A DNA stretch of 64,000 nucleotides from Pseudoflavonifractor sp. An85 (GCF_002161235.1 NZ_NFHE01000009.1:1-64000); one strand, 5' to 3'; counted from the first letter of the stretch, positions 17,539 to 26,481 are shown. Numbers and translations: made by a program. Notes: a model not told the origin generated them from the letters alone.

Positions 17539-18348
17539 ATGATGCCTCTGAACCAAAAGAACGAACTTGCTCAAGTTGTAGAAGAATCCACTTTGCCTAT
17601 CGAGCACAACGGCGGGGATGGATGGACCATTCTGCATGGGGACACCCTGCAGATCATCCGTGCGTTCAAGCCCCAGGTGTTCGATGCCCTCATCACTGAC
17701 CCGCCCTATGCTTCGGGCGGCTGGAAACCTGCAGAGAAAAACCGCACAACCACACAGAAGTACAGCAGCATGGACCCCAAGAACGCTCCGCCCGACTTCG
17801 ACGGGGACAATCGGGATCAGAGAAGCTGGACCCGCTGGATGGCCGAGTGGCTGTACGATGCCCGCAAAGCCTGCAAGCCGGGTGCGCCCGTCTGCCTGTT
17901 CATCGATTGGCGGCAGTACCCCTCCATCACCGACGCTTTGCAATGGGCCGGATGGATTTGGCGGGGCTGCGTGGTGTGGGATAAGATGACCAGCCGCCCG
18001 CAGAAAGGGCGTTTCCGCCAGCAGAGCGAATATGTGGTGTGGGGCTCCAACGGCCCCATGCCGGTGAGCCGCCCGGTGGGCTGCCTGCCGGGGGTGTTCC
18101 GCTATGCCAATCCGCAAAACCGCACCCATGTCACCGAAAAGCCCCTGCAGCTCATGAGGGATCTTGTGAAGATTTGTGTGCCGGGAGGAAGGATCCTCGA
18201 CCCCTTCTGCGGGGCCGGAACCACCGTGCTGGCAGCCAGGCTGGAGGGGTACGAGGCCGTGGGCATTGAGGTGACCGACGCCTACTACAAGCTGGGCTCG
18301 GACCGGGTGCGTTTTGCGCTTGAGGCCCAGCCGGAAACCGCTGAATAA
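17539..18348 (+). CDS. Site-specific DNA methyltransferase, beta class (N6-adenine or N4-cytosine)
   Basis: About 269 residues. Motif IV ALITDPPYASGG lies near residue 54, ahead of motif I DPFCGAGTTVLAARLEGYEAVGIEV near 222: the beta-class order. A DPPY tetrapeptide is usual for adenine methylases. No cognate endonuclease is adjacent. Start may be ATG 17539, ATG 17542 or CTG 17548; AGGAAGG sits so close to the ATGs that CTG 17548 has the better spacing. Together with the C5 enzyme it gives the ICE two methylation specificities. Confidence 0.9.
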   Translation: MMPLNQKNELAQVVEESTLPIEHNGGDGWTILHGDTLQIIRAFKPQVFDALITDPPYASGGWKPAEKNRTTTQKYSSMDPKNAPPDFDGDNRDQRSWTRWMAEWLYDARKACKPGAPVCLFIDWRQYPSITDALQWAGWIWRGCVVWDKMTSRPQKGRFRQQSEYVVWGSNGPMPVSRPVGCLPGVFRYANPQNRTHVTEKPLQLMRDLVKICVPGGRILDPFCGAGTTVLAARLEGYEAVGIEVTDAYYKLGSDRVRFALEAQPETAE

Positions 18349-18355
18349 TCTCCAT

Positions 18356-18424
18356 GGCTATCCATGTGGATAGCCGCCAACAACCCCAAACCCAGGCAGG
18401 CTATCCACATGGATAGCCTGCCTG
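18356..18424. repeat. Pair of related palindromes
   Basis: Two hairpins share the core GGCTATCCA: 18356-18375 (9-bp arms around TG) and 18393-18424 (15-bp arms around CA). The second has no T run, so it is not a plain terminator. They fill the gap between the methylase and the next gene. They could be mRNA stabilisers, a protein-binding pair or part of an origin of transfer. Confidence 0.75.
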
Positions 18425-18452
18425 ATTACCTACAAAGAAAGGAAACATTGCC

Positions 18453-18791
18453 ATGGAAAAAGCCTTTGCCTACATCTGCACAGCTGCGGATACGGCTCCC
18501 CGCCTTTTGAAGCGGTACTGCCGAAAAGTTTACGAGCTGGGATACGTCCCCATTTACCCCAAATTGAACGATGGGCAGTACCTTGCGCTGGACAACGCCG
18601 ATGAAAAGAGGGATTTTCACAATATTGCCCGCCAGAAGCTGGGCCGGTGCCGGATGCTGGTGGTATGCGGCAAGGAGATCAGCAACTCCATGTCCGCAGA
18701 AATCGGGATGGCCGAAAAGAGGAACATCATCTGCACCACACTGGATGGTCTGGCCAGAATCAAAGAAGCTGGCGAGGACAACGTCATCTGA
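18453..18791 (+). CDS. Nucleoside 2-deoxyribosyltransferase-like small protein
   Basis: 112 residues with the Rossmann-like pattern of this superfamily (YICTAADTAPRLL, YELGYVPIYPKL, GRCRMLVVCGKEISNSMSAEIGMAEKRNI). The family hydrolyses or transfers N-glycosidic bases, but many phage and ICE members have unknown substrates. GGAAAC-type ribosome site, ATG 18453. The Ser-Ala-Glu in MSAEIGMA fits the conserved catalytic Glu position; substrate is not predictable. Confidence 0.6.
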   Translation: MEKAFAYICTAADTAPRLLKRYCRKVYELGYVPIYPKLNDGQYLALDNADEKRDFHNIARQKLGRCRMLVVCGKEISNSMSAEIGMAEKRNIICTTLDGLARIKEAGEDNVI

Positions 18792-18883
18792 CCTGCGGCG
18801 CAGGTCGCTTCTTTCCCAGCCGGTGACTGGTTTTGCAAGCATAGCCTTTGGATATCCAAAGGCATTCTTGGGGAGCACCCCAA
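18790..18883. repeat. Hairpin cluster ahead of the relaxosome genes
   Basis: Three stems in under 100 bases: GACCTGC/GCAGGTC (18790-18806), a perfect 20-bp palindrome centred on GATATC (18844-18863), and TTGGGG/CCCCAA (18868-18883). They lie in the non-coding gap upstream of the DUF6329-like/MobC/relaxase block, a plausible place for an origin of transfer. No nic site can be assigned by eye. Confidence 0.6.
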
Positions 18884-18918
18884 ACCCCCGGCTGATTTCA
18901 TGAAATACGAGGTGAAAC

Positions 18919-19719
18919 ATGAGCCAAATGCAGTACGCCGCATTTGCGGCAAATATAAAATCATGGGATGCCCTGCGCCAAAAGAAAACGAACTTTGTTC
19001 CGGGTGTTCTCAGGGTCGAAAAGGTCATCCTTCTGAGCAAAGCGGATTTTGACAAGCTCTCGGAGGATATCTCCCCGGATTATCCGTTCCTGCAAGACAA
19101 CCGGAACCTTCTCAGCGCCGATCCGGGCGGGTTGTTCCGCTGCCTGATGGTACGGGCAGAAGGGCAGGCAGAGCATCTGCTCATCTCACAGCGAAGGAAT
19201 ACCCTGTACCTGGGCTATGGGAAGGATTACCGCAAGGTGGACTTAAAAGGCGTTCCGGTGGAACGCATGGTTTTAGAAGATCCGAAGGTGTACCAGGAAC
19301 GGGCTGTGTTCCATCATCGGCCTCGCTGCATGGAGGATATCATGGCAGAGCATCCCGGAACCACTGCTCCAGAGCGCCAAACGGGGTTTCGGGTGGAGCA
19401 GATCGTCATCCTCACCGATGAGCAGTACCGTCAGTTCCAGGAATGCGGCCTTGTGGAAGATCAGATTTTCCTGTTCGAGTACAACGGCAAGATGTGGTTT
19501 GACCCCGGCGACCTGTGCTGGCACTGTGTGCTCGTCAAAGGCGAAACCAGCAGGGATGGCGTCCTGGTGGAAGCGGAGGGGTATTCTTATGCCCGTTACG
19601 CCGCCTTTGCCCCGGATTGCAGCAGGCTTCGGCTGCGGGATGCCCCCGTCCACTATGAATACCCAGCAAAAGCGCCGGAGCAAGTGAAAGCACGAAAAAG
19701 GAATGAGCCGGAACGCTAA
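18919..19719 (+). CDS. Conserved ICE protein with internal duplication (DUF6329-like)
   Basis: 266 residues. Two halves align: residues about 30-115 (RVEKVILLSKADFDKL ... LGYGKDYRKVDL) and about 155-245 (RVEQIVILTDEQYRQF ... YARYAAFAPDCSRLRL), so it arose by duplication of a roughly 90-residue unit. No catalytic motif seen. It sits immediately before mobC, 10 bases away, so is likely part of the relaxosome operon. The DUF name is from memory and uncertain. Confidence 0.55.
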   Translation: MSQMQYAAFAANIKSWDALRQKKTNFVPGVLRVEKVILLSKADFDKLSEDISPDYPFLQDNRNLLSADPGGLFRCLMVRAEGQAEHLLISQRRNTLYLGYGKDYRKVDLKGVPVERMVLEDPKVYQERAVFHHRPRCMEDIMAEHPGTTAPERQTGFRVEQIVILTDEQYRQFQECGLVEDQIFLFEYNGKMWFDPGDLCWHCVLVKGETSRDGVLVEAEGYSYARYAAFAPDCSRLRLRDAPVHYEYPAKAPEQVKARKRNEPER

Positions 19720-19729
19720 AGGAGTCCAC

Positions 19730-20038
19730 ATGAGAAAACGAAACCATATCATCCCCCTCCATTTGAACAAAAAAGAACTGGCTCATCTGGGGGCTCAGGT
19801 GAAGCTCAGCGGCCTTGCCCGTGAGGAATTCCTGCGCTCCCTCATCATGGGGGCGCAGCTGCAGGCGAGGCCCTGCACCCACCATGCCGACCTGCTTCAC
19901 AAAGTGGCGGGTCTCTGCAATAATGCCAACCAGCTTGCCAAGGTCGCAAACACCTATGGCGAGGCCAGCCAGCAGAGCGTGGAGGAAATGACCAGCATCG
20001 CCCGTGCGGTCTGGAAGGAAGTGAAGGAGAACTGGTAA
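19730..20038 (+). CDS. mobC: MobC-like relaxosome accessory protein
   Basis: 102 residues, basic N-terminus (MRKRNHIIPLHLNKKELAHL) leading into a ribbon-helix-helix, then a long helix with ARAVWKEVKENW at the end. These proteins bind oriT and help the relaxase open the DNA. TAAAGGAG precedes ATG 19730. The stop codon (TAA) directly abuts the relaxase ATG. Confidence 0.85.
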   Translation: MRKRNHIIPLHLNKKELAHLGAQVKLSGLAREEFLRSLIMGAQLQARPCTHHADLLHKVAGLCNNANQLAKVANTYGEASQQSVEEMTSIARAVWKEVKENW

Positions 20039-21367
20039 ATGGCGTACACCAGCATTATCCCCGTGCACCGCCTGGACAATAGCGTGGACTATGTCCTGGA
20101 TGAGAAAAAATCCTCCCGTTCCCAAAACGCAGATTCCCTGCAGGCGGCGATGGACTATGCCCTCAACAAGGATAAAACCGAGCAGGACCTGTTCTGCTCC
20201 GCCATTGGCTGTATGCTGGATTCCGCCTTTGCGGATATGTGCCAGATTAAAAAGATGTGGCACAAGGAAAAAGGGGTGCAGGGCTTCCACCTGGTACAGA
20301 GTTTCGCCGCTGGGGAGGTAACGCCGGAATTGGCCCATCAGATTGGCCGGGAGCTTGCGGACCGTCTGCTGGATGGCAAATTTCAAGTGGTCATCAGCAC
20401 CCATTTGAACACCGGGCATATCCACAACCATTTGGTGTGGAATTCCGTTTCCATCCAAACGGGGAAAAAGTACCGGAGCAATGAAAAAAGCTATGTCACC
20501 GGGGTGCGCCGGATTTCCGATGAACTGTGCCGGAAATACCATCTCTCGGTCATCGACACCGAGAAATCGGAACGGGTGGCCCGTCCCTATGCCCAATGGC
20601 TGGCCGAGCAAGAGGGAAAGCCCACTTGGAAAACTGTCATCCAGCAGGATGTAGACGCCGCCATCACTGCCTCTCTCACATGGAAGCAGTTCCTGCGGGT
20701 GCTGGAGCAACAGGGATACACCTTCCGCTTTGACCGCAAGTACATGACGTTGAAGCCGCCTGGTAAGGATCGGCCTGTCCGGTTCAAGACCCTGGGCAAA
20801 AACTACACGCCCGAAGCCATTCAGCGCCGCATCCTGTACCCCAGGCGCTCCGCACCGGCTGGGAAAAGAACACCGCCCGCCCATGGGCTGCTTGTTCTCC
20901 TTGGGGAAGCGCAGCCCCGCAAGCTCACCGGACTGCGGGCGCTTTATTATTCCTACTTATATAAGGTGGGGGTGCTTCGCAAGAAACCGCCCTACCCCAG
21001 CTATGCCGTGCGGGAGGATATCCGCAAGCTGGACCAGCGGATCGAGCAGGCTGAGTTCATTTTTCAGCATCATGTAGAGGATCGTGGCCAGCTGGCCAGC
21101 CTCCGGCAGCAAGCAGAGGATGAAATCGCCGTGCTGTTAAAGCAGCGCCAGAAGCTCTACCGCTACGAGCCGGACTCCCCGCAGATCAGCGCCATCACTG
21201 AGAAGCTTCGGCAGCTTCGCCATACCGCCAAACTGTGCCGGAATATTGAAACCCACTCTGTGGAGATGGAACAGCGCCTGCTGGCGGCCCAAGAGGAAGA
21301 TCGTCAGCGTCAGGAACGGGAAGAAAAACAGCAAGAACGTAAAACGAAAGACGGACCCAGGAGGTGA
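20039..21367 (+). CDS. MOBP-family relaxase
   Basis: 442 residues. Tyr18 (SVDYVLDEKK) is the probable nicking tyrosine; the metal-binding three-histidine motif is HLNTGHIHNHLVWNS at about 121-135. The C-terminal region (after about 320) is helical and charged, suiting contact with the coupling protein. It nicks oriT and pilots the strand through the secretion channel. Full length, no defects visible. Confidence 0.92.
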   Translation: MAYTSIIPVHRLDNSVDYVLDEKKSSRSQNADSLQAAMDYALNKDKTEQDLFCSAIGCMLDSAFADMCQIKKMWHKEKGVQGFHLVQSFAAGEVTPELAHQIGRELADRLLDGKFQVVISTHLNTGHIHNHLVWNSVSIQTGKKYRSNEKSYVTGVRRISDELCRKYHLSVIDTEKSERVARPYAQWLAEQEGKPTWKTVIQQDVDAAITASLTWKQFLRVLEQQGYTFRFDRKYMTLKPPGKDRPVRFKTLGKNYTPEAIQRRILYPRRSAPAGKRTPPAHGLLVLLGEAQPRKLTGLRALYYSYLYKVGVLRKKPPYPSYAVREDIRKLDQRIEQAEFIFQHHVEDRGQLASLRQQAEDEIAVLLKQRQKLYRYEPDSPQISAITEKLRQLRHTAKLCRNIETHSVEMEQRLLAAQEEDRQRQEREEKQQERKTKDGPRR

Positions 21368-21371
21368 TCGA

Positions 21372-21641
21372 TTGAACAGGATCCCCAGTAGAGAACAGGT
21401 GGAACGCCTCCGGCAGCGATATCCTGCCGGAACCCGTATCATCCTGCACTCCATGGATGACGCCCAGGCCCCGCCGCCTGGCACCATGGGTACGGTTGTC
21501 TATGTAGACGATATTGGGCAGCTTGGAGTCGAATGGGACAACGGTTCCGCCCTGTCTCTTATCCCCGGTGAAGATTCCTTCTCCAAGGTCTTCGCACCGG
21601 AAAAGGAAAAACAGAAACGCTCCCGTGATTTGGAGCGGTGA
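21372..21641 (+). CDS. DUF4314-like small protein
   Basis: 89 residues from TTG 21372 (GAGGTGATCGA upstream, no ATG). The core (YPAGTRIILHSMDD...GTMGTVVYVDDIGQLGVEWDNGSAL) is a small beta barrel of the kind found in KOW/SH3-like folds. It is a regular companion of relaxase genes on Tn1549-type elements; function unknown. Confidence 0.7.
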   Translation: MNRIPSREQVERLRQRYPAGTRIILHSMDDAQAPPPGTMGTVVYVDDIGQLGVEWDNGSALSLIPGEDSFSKVFAPEKEKQKRSRDLER

Positions 21642-21657
21642 AAGCGAGGTGATTTGA

Positions 21658-22473
21658 CTGAACTACGGAAGCGATCCCGCCGACCAAATCGTCCGATTTA
21701 CCCTTGAGGGTACCGAGGTAGCCCTCAAGCTGTCGGGGCTGGCAGCAAAGAATTTTGCGCTGTTCGTCTATGCGGTATTAAAGGATCAGAAGAAAACCCG
21801 TGGTAAGACGCGGCTGGTACGGATGCTCAAAGAACAGCGCCCTTTCAAATTCTTTAAGGTGCCGGTAAGTTATATGAAGGAATTTGCCAGGGAAGCCAAG
21901 GAGCACGGACTCCTATACGTCCCCATTCGGAACCGGCAGAAGTCTGACCGCATCGAGGTAGTCGTGTTTGCTGATGACGCCTCCAAGATCCAGCGCATCT
22001 ATGACAACCTCGGCCTGGATTACGTTGCGGCCCAGGCTGGTGACGCCACTGTGGAGAAAGCGCCTGTGCAGGAGAAACAGCCTCCCGCCGCCGCTGCCCC
22101 CAGCAGGACGGAAACCGTCCAGACGGAGCATGGTGCGGTGGAATTTGAGGTGGGCGGCTTCGAGGATGAGATTGAACTCTCCTCCGTACCGGACCGGGAG
22201 GAAGGGGCAAATTTTACTCCTGGCCGGGAGAAGGAACCTGTGCAGGGGGAGGCGGCAAAGAGTCCGTCAGAGAATTCCTCGCCCGACAGAAGTTCTTCGC
22301 CCGGTCCAACCGGCAGTGAGTCGGCGCCTGAGCAAAAGCCCTCCGTGAGAAAACAGCTGCAGGAGATCCGGCAGGAGCAGGCCCAGAAGAAGGAGGAACG
22401 GGCCAGGCAGCCTCAGCGTGAGCACACTGCGCCCGGCCGCAGCAGAAAAAAGAAAAAGCAGAAAGGAAGGTAA
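21658..22473 (+). CDS. PcfB/DUF3801-like conjugation protein
   Basis: 271 residues if read from CTG 21658, preceded by GCGAGGTGA; the upstream codon is a stop and the first ATG is 21823, which would cut off the conserved QIVRFTLEGTEVALKL region. The N-terminal 130 residues form the DUF3801 domain (PcfB of pCF10 helps couple relaxase and VirD4); the rest is low-complexity, ending in basic KKKKQKGR. CTG start is inferred from the frame and spacing. Confidence 0.75.
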   Translation: MNYGSDPADQIVRFTLEGTEVALKLSGLAAKNFALFVYAVLKDQKKTRGKTRLVRMLKEQRPFKFFKVPVSYMKEFAREAKEHGLLYVPIRNRQKSDRIEVVVFADDASKIQRIYDNLGLDYVAAQAGDATVEKAPVQEKQPPAAAAPSRTETVQTEHGAVEFEVGGFEDEIELSSVPDREEGANFTPGREKEPVQGEAAKSPSENSSPDRSSSPGPTGSESAPEQKPSVRKQLQEIRQEQAQKKEERARQPQREHTAPGRSRKKKKQKGR

Positions 22474-22479
22474 TGCAGT

Positions 22480-23436
22480 ATCGATTTAAGTACATTGATT
22501 GGCAAACAGCAGGAGCAGCAGCCCCAGCAGGAGACACCCCGCCTTTCCAAAGAGGAATACGCCGCCATGCGAAAGGCGGAACGGGAAGAACTCCAGGCAC
22601 GGGTGGACGCCCAGGCCCAGGAGGTGTTCCGGGATGACGCCTCCATGAAAGGGTTTCTCAATTTCATGGCACAGTGCACCCCGCAGAGCACCCGGAACCT
22701 TCTCATCCTCTATGAACAGGATCCCACCATCACCCACCCCCGTACCTTCGACAAGTGGAAAGAAGCCGGGCGTTCCCTGCGAAGCGGTGTGACGGGGTAT
22801 GCGTTCTACGCCGACCAGGAGTATGAACGGGAGGATGGCACCAAGGGCAGCGGTTTCACCATCACCAAAGCCTTTGACATCTCTCAGACCAGGGGCCAGC
22901 AGCCCTTGCCCTCCCAGCAGCGGCTGCCGGAGGAGATCATCGCCGCCCTGGTGGAGCAGAGCCCTGTTCCACTGGCCATTTCCGATCAGCTGCCCCAAGG
23001 AGTGCAGGCGCAGTATGTCCCCAAGCAGCGCACCATCTATGTGAGGAACGGGATGGATGAAACCGCTACGATCTGCGCCATCGCCCGTGAGCAGGCCCAT
23101 GCCGGTTTTGACACCGTAGGCAGCGGCTACTACCGGCAGGCGTATGCGCCCCAGGCCTATTGTGCGGCCTACGTAGTAGCGCAGAAACTTGGGCTGAACA
23201 CCTCCGCTTTCCACTTTGATAAGGTGTGCCAGACCTGCGCCGGGATGGAAGTCCAGGAGAAGAAGGGGTTCATCAGCGACGTCAAGCGGGCGGCCTATGC
23301 CATCAACCGGGATATGCAGCGGAGTTTTCGAGAGATGGAGCAGACCATCCAGCCGGATGAATTCTCCGTAGAGTCTCCCAAGCCCGCCAAAGCGCCCAAG
23401 GCCAAAGAGGACAAGGAAAAGGAAGCGGCCAGATAA
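22480..23436 (+). CDS. ArdC-like protein with degenerate metallopeptidase region
   Basis: About 313-318 residues. Residues 60-130 (RNLLILYEQDPTITHPRTF, then WKEAGRSLRSGVTGYAF) resemble the ArdC N-terminal single-strand-DNA-binding domain; residues 195-240 (AIAREQAHAGFDTVGSGYYRQAYAPQAYCAAYVVAQ) resemble a zinc-peptidase helix but with Gln-Ala in place of the second His of HExxH. ArdC proteins protect entering DNA from restriction. Start is ATC 22480 by ribosome-site spacing, or TTG 22495. Confidence 0.65.
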   Translation: MDLSTLIGKQQEQQPQQETPRLSKEEYAAMRKAEREELQARVDAQAQEVFRDDASMKGFLNFMAQCTPQSTRNLLILYEQDPTITHPRTFDKWKEAGRSLRSGVTGYAFYADQEYEREDGTKGSGFTITKAFDISQTRGQQPLPSQQRLPEEIIAALVEQSPVPLAISDQLPQGVQAQYVPKQRTIYVRNGMDETATICAIAREQAHAGFDTVGSGYYRQAYAPQAYCAAYVVAQKLGLNTSAFHFDKVCQTCAGMEVQEKKGFISDVKRAAYAINRDMQRSFREMEQTIQPDEFSVESPKPAKAPKAKEDKEKEAAR

Positions 23437-23541
23437 CGGCATCCGCCGAGAGTTTTCCGTTTGTTTTCTTCTGTGCGGTAGCTTTCTACAAGGCGTTGTG
23501 ATATGGTGATGATGAAAAACAAAAGAAAGGCAGGGGTACCT

Positions 23542-23844
23542 ATGGAAAAGCAAAGGATGTTTAAGATGAGCCAGCTGGAACAGGATATGCTGGTCAAAGC
23601 CCTTTGCGATACACAGAATGATGTGCAGCCTGAACAGGCCGAGGAAATGCGTTCCCTTGCTGCGAAAACCGTCCGTGCTCCCCGCCGCAGGCTGTACCTG
23701 AGCGATGAGGAATTCGGGCGGGCGGTACAGGCCCTAAACCGGAAGCGCAACGCCTATCTGTCGGCAGGACGGAGTAGCGTCGGGTTTGACCGCATTCTCC
23801 TCAAGCTGTTGAACAGCAAGTACCGGCACACGCCGGTCAGATAA
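23542..23844 (+). CDS. Hypothetical 100-residue protein
   Basis: Helical, basic protein (MEKQRMFKMSQLEQDMLVKAL..., RAPRRRLYLSDEEFGRAVQALNRKRNAYL). A strong terminator follows. No family recognised; its place between the ArdC-like and PP-loop genes makes it a conjugation-module accessory. Confidence 0.55.
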   Translation: MEKQRMFKMSQLEQDMLVKALCDTQNDVQPEQAEEMRSLAAKTVRAPRRRLYLSDEEFGRAVQALNRKRNAYLSAGRSSVGFDRILLKLLNSKYRHTPVR

Positions 23845-23855
23845 GTCCATTCACT

Positions 23856-23903
23856 CCCCCGAAGCCTGTGGGTTCTCCCCATGGGCTTCGGGGGGCTTTT
23901 TTT
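23856..23903 (+). terminator. Rho-independent terminator
   Basis: CCCCCGAAGCC pairs with GGCTTCGGGGG (23856-23866 with 23884-23894) followed by CTTTTTTT. Confidence 0.9.
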
Positions 23904-23923
23904 GTTTTCTGCAAAAAGGAGGG

Positions 23924-24724
23924 ATCTATAAGAAAAGCACAAAACACGTAATTTCATTATCCGGCGGGAAAGACAGCACCGCCCTGCTGCTGCGTATGCT
24001 GGAGGAAAAGATGCCGGTAGACGTTATCCTTTTCTGCGACACCGGATTGGAGTTTCCTCAGATGTACGAGCATCTGGACAAGGTGGAGCAGTACACCGGC
24101 AGGGCCATCACCCGGCTAAAACCGCCCCACAGCTTCGAATACTTTTTCTATGAGTATTCGCCAGAGCGAAAGAATCCGGCCCTGTCCAAATACCGCGGCC
24201 TCAGCTGGCCCGGCCCCAAGCAACGCTGGTGTACCGGACGGTTGAAGCACCGGGTCATTAACGCTTACTTGAAGGAACTAAAGCAGGAATACCACATCGT
24301 CCAATATGTAGGCATTGCCGCCGACGAAGCCCGTCGGGTGCGGGAATACTGCTATCCCTTGGTAGATTGGGGCATGACCGAAGCCGACTGCCTGCGCTAC
24401 TGCCGGGAGAGAGGATTCGATTGGGGCGGCCTGTACGATGTTTTCCGGCGTGTGTCCTGCTGGTGCTGTCCATTGCAGCCGCTCAGTGAACTTCGGAAGC
24501 TCTACGCCCTTTTTCCAGAACTGTGGCAAAAACTCCGAGCCATGGATGACCATACCTGGCGGCAGTTCCGGGCGGATTACTCTGTGCGGCAGCTGGGACT
24601 GCGCTTTCAGTTCGAACAGCAGTGCCGGCAAGCCGGCATCTCTCTCACAAGCCGTGAGTTCTTCCGCCTGCTGAAAGAGCATCTTCAAAAGCAGGAAGGG
24701 GTGGGTGCTCCTTCGACGGTATAG
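23924..24724 (+). CDS. PAPS-reductase-like PP-loop ATP pyrophosphatase
   Basis: About 266 residues. The PP-loop SLSGGKDSTALLLRML near residue 13 binds ATP; WCTGRLKHR and SCWCCPLQ carry cysteines that could hold a metal cluster. Relatives reduce or transfer sulfur, and one branch (DndC) makes phosphorothioate DNA, but no other dnd genes are here. No ATG/GTG/TTG lies before the PP-loop; GGAGG precedes ATC 23924 and AAG 23930, so the start is odd. A routine member of this ICE type upstream of virD4. Confidence 0.8.
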   Translation: MYKKSTKHVISLSGGKDSTALLLRMLEEKMPVDVILFCDTGLEFPQMYEHLDKVEQYTGRAITRLKPPHSFEYFFYEYSPERKNPALSKYRGLSWPGPKQRWCTGRLKHRVINAYLKELKQEYHIVQYVGIAADEARRVREYCYPLVDWGMTEADCLRYCRERGFDWGGLYDVFRRVSCWCCPLQPLSELRKLYALFPELWQKLRAMDDHTWRQFRADYSVRQLGLRFQFEQQCRQAGISLTSREFFRLLKEHLQKQEGVGAPSTV

Positions 24725-24747
24725 CTGCACGGAAAAATCCATGGTGG

Positions 24748-26481
24748 GTGTGGCTGCTGCCGCTGCCCATCGTTTGGTGGGCTGCCCTTTTGGTGGCCGG
24801 AAGCTGGAGCGCGGGGATGAACCTCGTGGATCTGCTGGGGAAACTCTCCGTGGCCATGAACAATCCTTTTGCCATCCACTGGACAGAGTATTCCGCTCAG
24901 TGCCTGCTGTTCTTTACCATGGGGTATGGGATCGTGGCGCTGACGGTGGCCTCCAGCCGGAAGAACCACCGCCGTGGTGCGGAACACGGCTCCGCCCAAT
25001 GGGGCGATGCGTTTCAGATCGCCAAGCGGTACCGGGATAAGAAGCACCCGAAGGAAAACCTCATCCTGACCCAGCACTTTCAGATGGGGCTGGACGGTCA
25101 TAAACACAAGCGCAATACCAATGTGCTGGTGATTGGGGGCAGCGGCGCCGGAAAAAGCCGCTCCTATGCCATTCCCAACGCCCTGAATTGTGGGAACTGC
25201 TCCATGGTGATTTGCGATCCGAAATCCGAGATCCTGCGGAAAACCGGCGGGGCTCTGAAAGCCAATGGCTATGACGTGCGGGTGTTCGACCTGCTCAGCC
25301 CCGACACCTCCTTCTGCTACAACCCCTTGGCCTATGTGCGGGATGACAAAGACGTGCTTCGCCTCATCGAAACCCTCATCCAATCCACCACCCCGCCGGG
25401 AGCACAGAGCAGCGACCCGTTCTGGACCAAATCGGAAACGGCGCTGCTCCAGGCCCTGGTGCTCTATCTCATGCATGAAGCCCCAAAGGAAGAACAGAAC
25501 TTCGCCATGGTGATGGAGATGCTGGCGGCTGCGGAAGTCCGAGAAGAAGATGAGGAATACGAGTCCCCCTTGGACATCCTGTTCGCCCGTCTGGAGATGC
25601 GGGACCCGGAGAGCATCGCCGTGAAGCAATACCATGTGTTCAAGATGGGGGCCGGAAAAACTCTAAAATCCATTTTGATTAGTGTTGGTGTCCGGCTGTC
25701 CGCCTTCAACCTGCCGCAGATTGCCCGGCTCACCTATACCGACGACCTCCATCTGGAGGAATTGGGTGAAAAGAAGGTGGCCCTGTTCTGCTGCATTCCG
25801 GACAGCGATAAATCCCTCAACTACCTTGTGGGCATGATTTACGGCCAGCTCATCCAGACCCTGTACTATGTGGCGGACCGGAAATACAAGGGCCGCCTGC
25901 CGGTGCCAGTGCATCTCCTCATCGATGAAGCGCCCAACATTGCCCTGCCTACGGACAACTTCCTGCCTTGGCTTTCCACCATGCGGAGCCGGAACATCTT
26001 TTGTTCCTACATCGCGCAGAACATGGCCCAGCTCAAGGCGCTGTTCAAGGAGCAGTGGGAGTCCCTGGTGGGCCTATGCGATGAGTTTTTATATCTCGGC
26101 GGCAACGAGAAAGAAACCCACAAGTACGTCTCCGAGCTCATGGGCAAGGAAACGCTGGATACCAACACCTACGGCCACAGCCGTGGGCGAAGCGGCAGCT
26201 TCAGCGTCAACGACCAGCAGACGGGTAGGGAACTGCTCACCCCCGACGAGGTACGGATGGTGGACAACCGCAAGGCGATTTTGTTCGTCCGTGGGGAACG
26301 CCCCATGCTGGACGATAAGTACGACCTGATGCGCCACCCCAATATCCGGCTTACCGAAGATGGGGGCGCTGCGCCCTACGACTATACCCAGGCGAAAGAC
26401 GCCGCAAACGATTTGGACTATTCTCCGGAGCAGTACGAGGATTTCGAACTGCTGGATCCGGAGGATTTTTTGAAGCCTTAA
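24748..26481 (+). CDS. virD4: VirD4/TcpA-type coupling ATPase
   Basis: 577 residues from GTG 24748 (the frame is open further up, with ATA 24721 overlapping the previous stop). Two N-terminal membrane segments (about 2-18 and 45-70), then Walker A IGGSGAGKSRS near 131 and Walker B LLIDEAPNIAL near 391. It docks the relaxase-DNA complex at the secretion channel. The later NEKETHKYVSELMGKETL region is typical of the T4SS-DNA type of Firmicutes. Confidence 0.93.
   Translation: MWLLPLPIVWWAALLVAGSWSAGMNLVDLLGKLSVAMNNPFAIHWTEYSAQCLLFFTMGYGIVALTVASSRKNHRRGAEHGSAQWGDAFQIAKRYRDKKHPKENLILTQHFQMGLDGHKHKRNTNVLVIGGSGAGKSRSYAIPNALNCGNCSMVICDPKSEILRKTGGALKANGYDVRVFDLLSPDTSFCYNPLAYVRDDKDVLRLIETLIQSTTPPGAQSSDPFWTKSETALLQALVLYLMHEAPKEEQNFAMVMEMLAAAEVREEDEEYESPLDILFARLEMRDPESIAVKQYHVFKMGAGKTLKSILISVGVRLSAFNLPQIARLTYTDDLHLEELGEKKVALFCCIPDSDKSLNYLVGMIYGQLIQTLYYVADRKYKGRLPVPVHLLIDEAPNIALPTDNFLPWLSTMRSRNIFCSYIAQNMAQLKALFKEQWESLVGLCDEFLYLGGNEKETHKYVSELMGKETLDTNTYGHSRGRSGSFSVNDQQTGRELLTPDEVRMVDNRKAILFVRGERPMLDDKYDLMRHPNIRLTEDGGAAPYDYTQAKDAANDLDYSPEQYEDFELLDPEDFLKP

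Noticed and set aside
18356-18424. CRISPR-like repeats
   Set aside because: Only two unequal palindromes, no regular spacers and no cas genes.
23924-24724. Dnd/phosphorothioate defence system
   Set aside because: Only a DndC-like PP-loop protein is present; no dndB, D or E and the context is conjugative.
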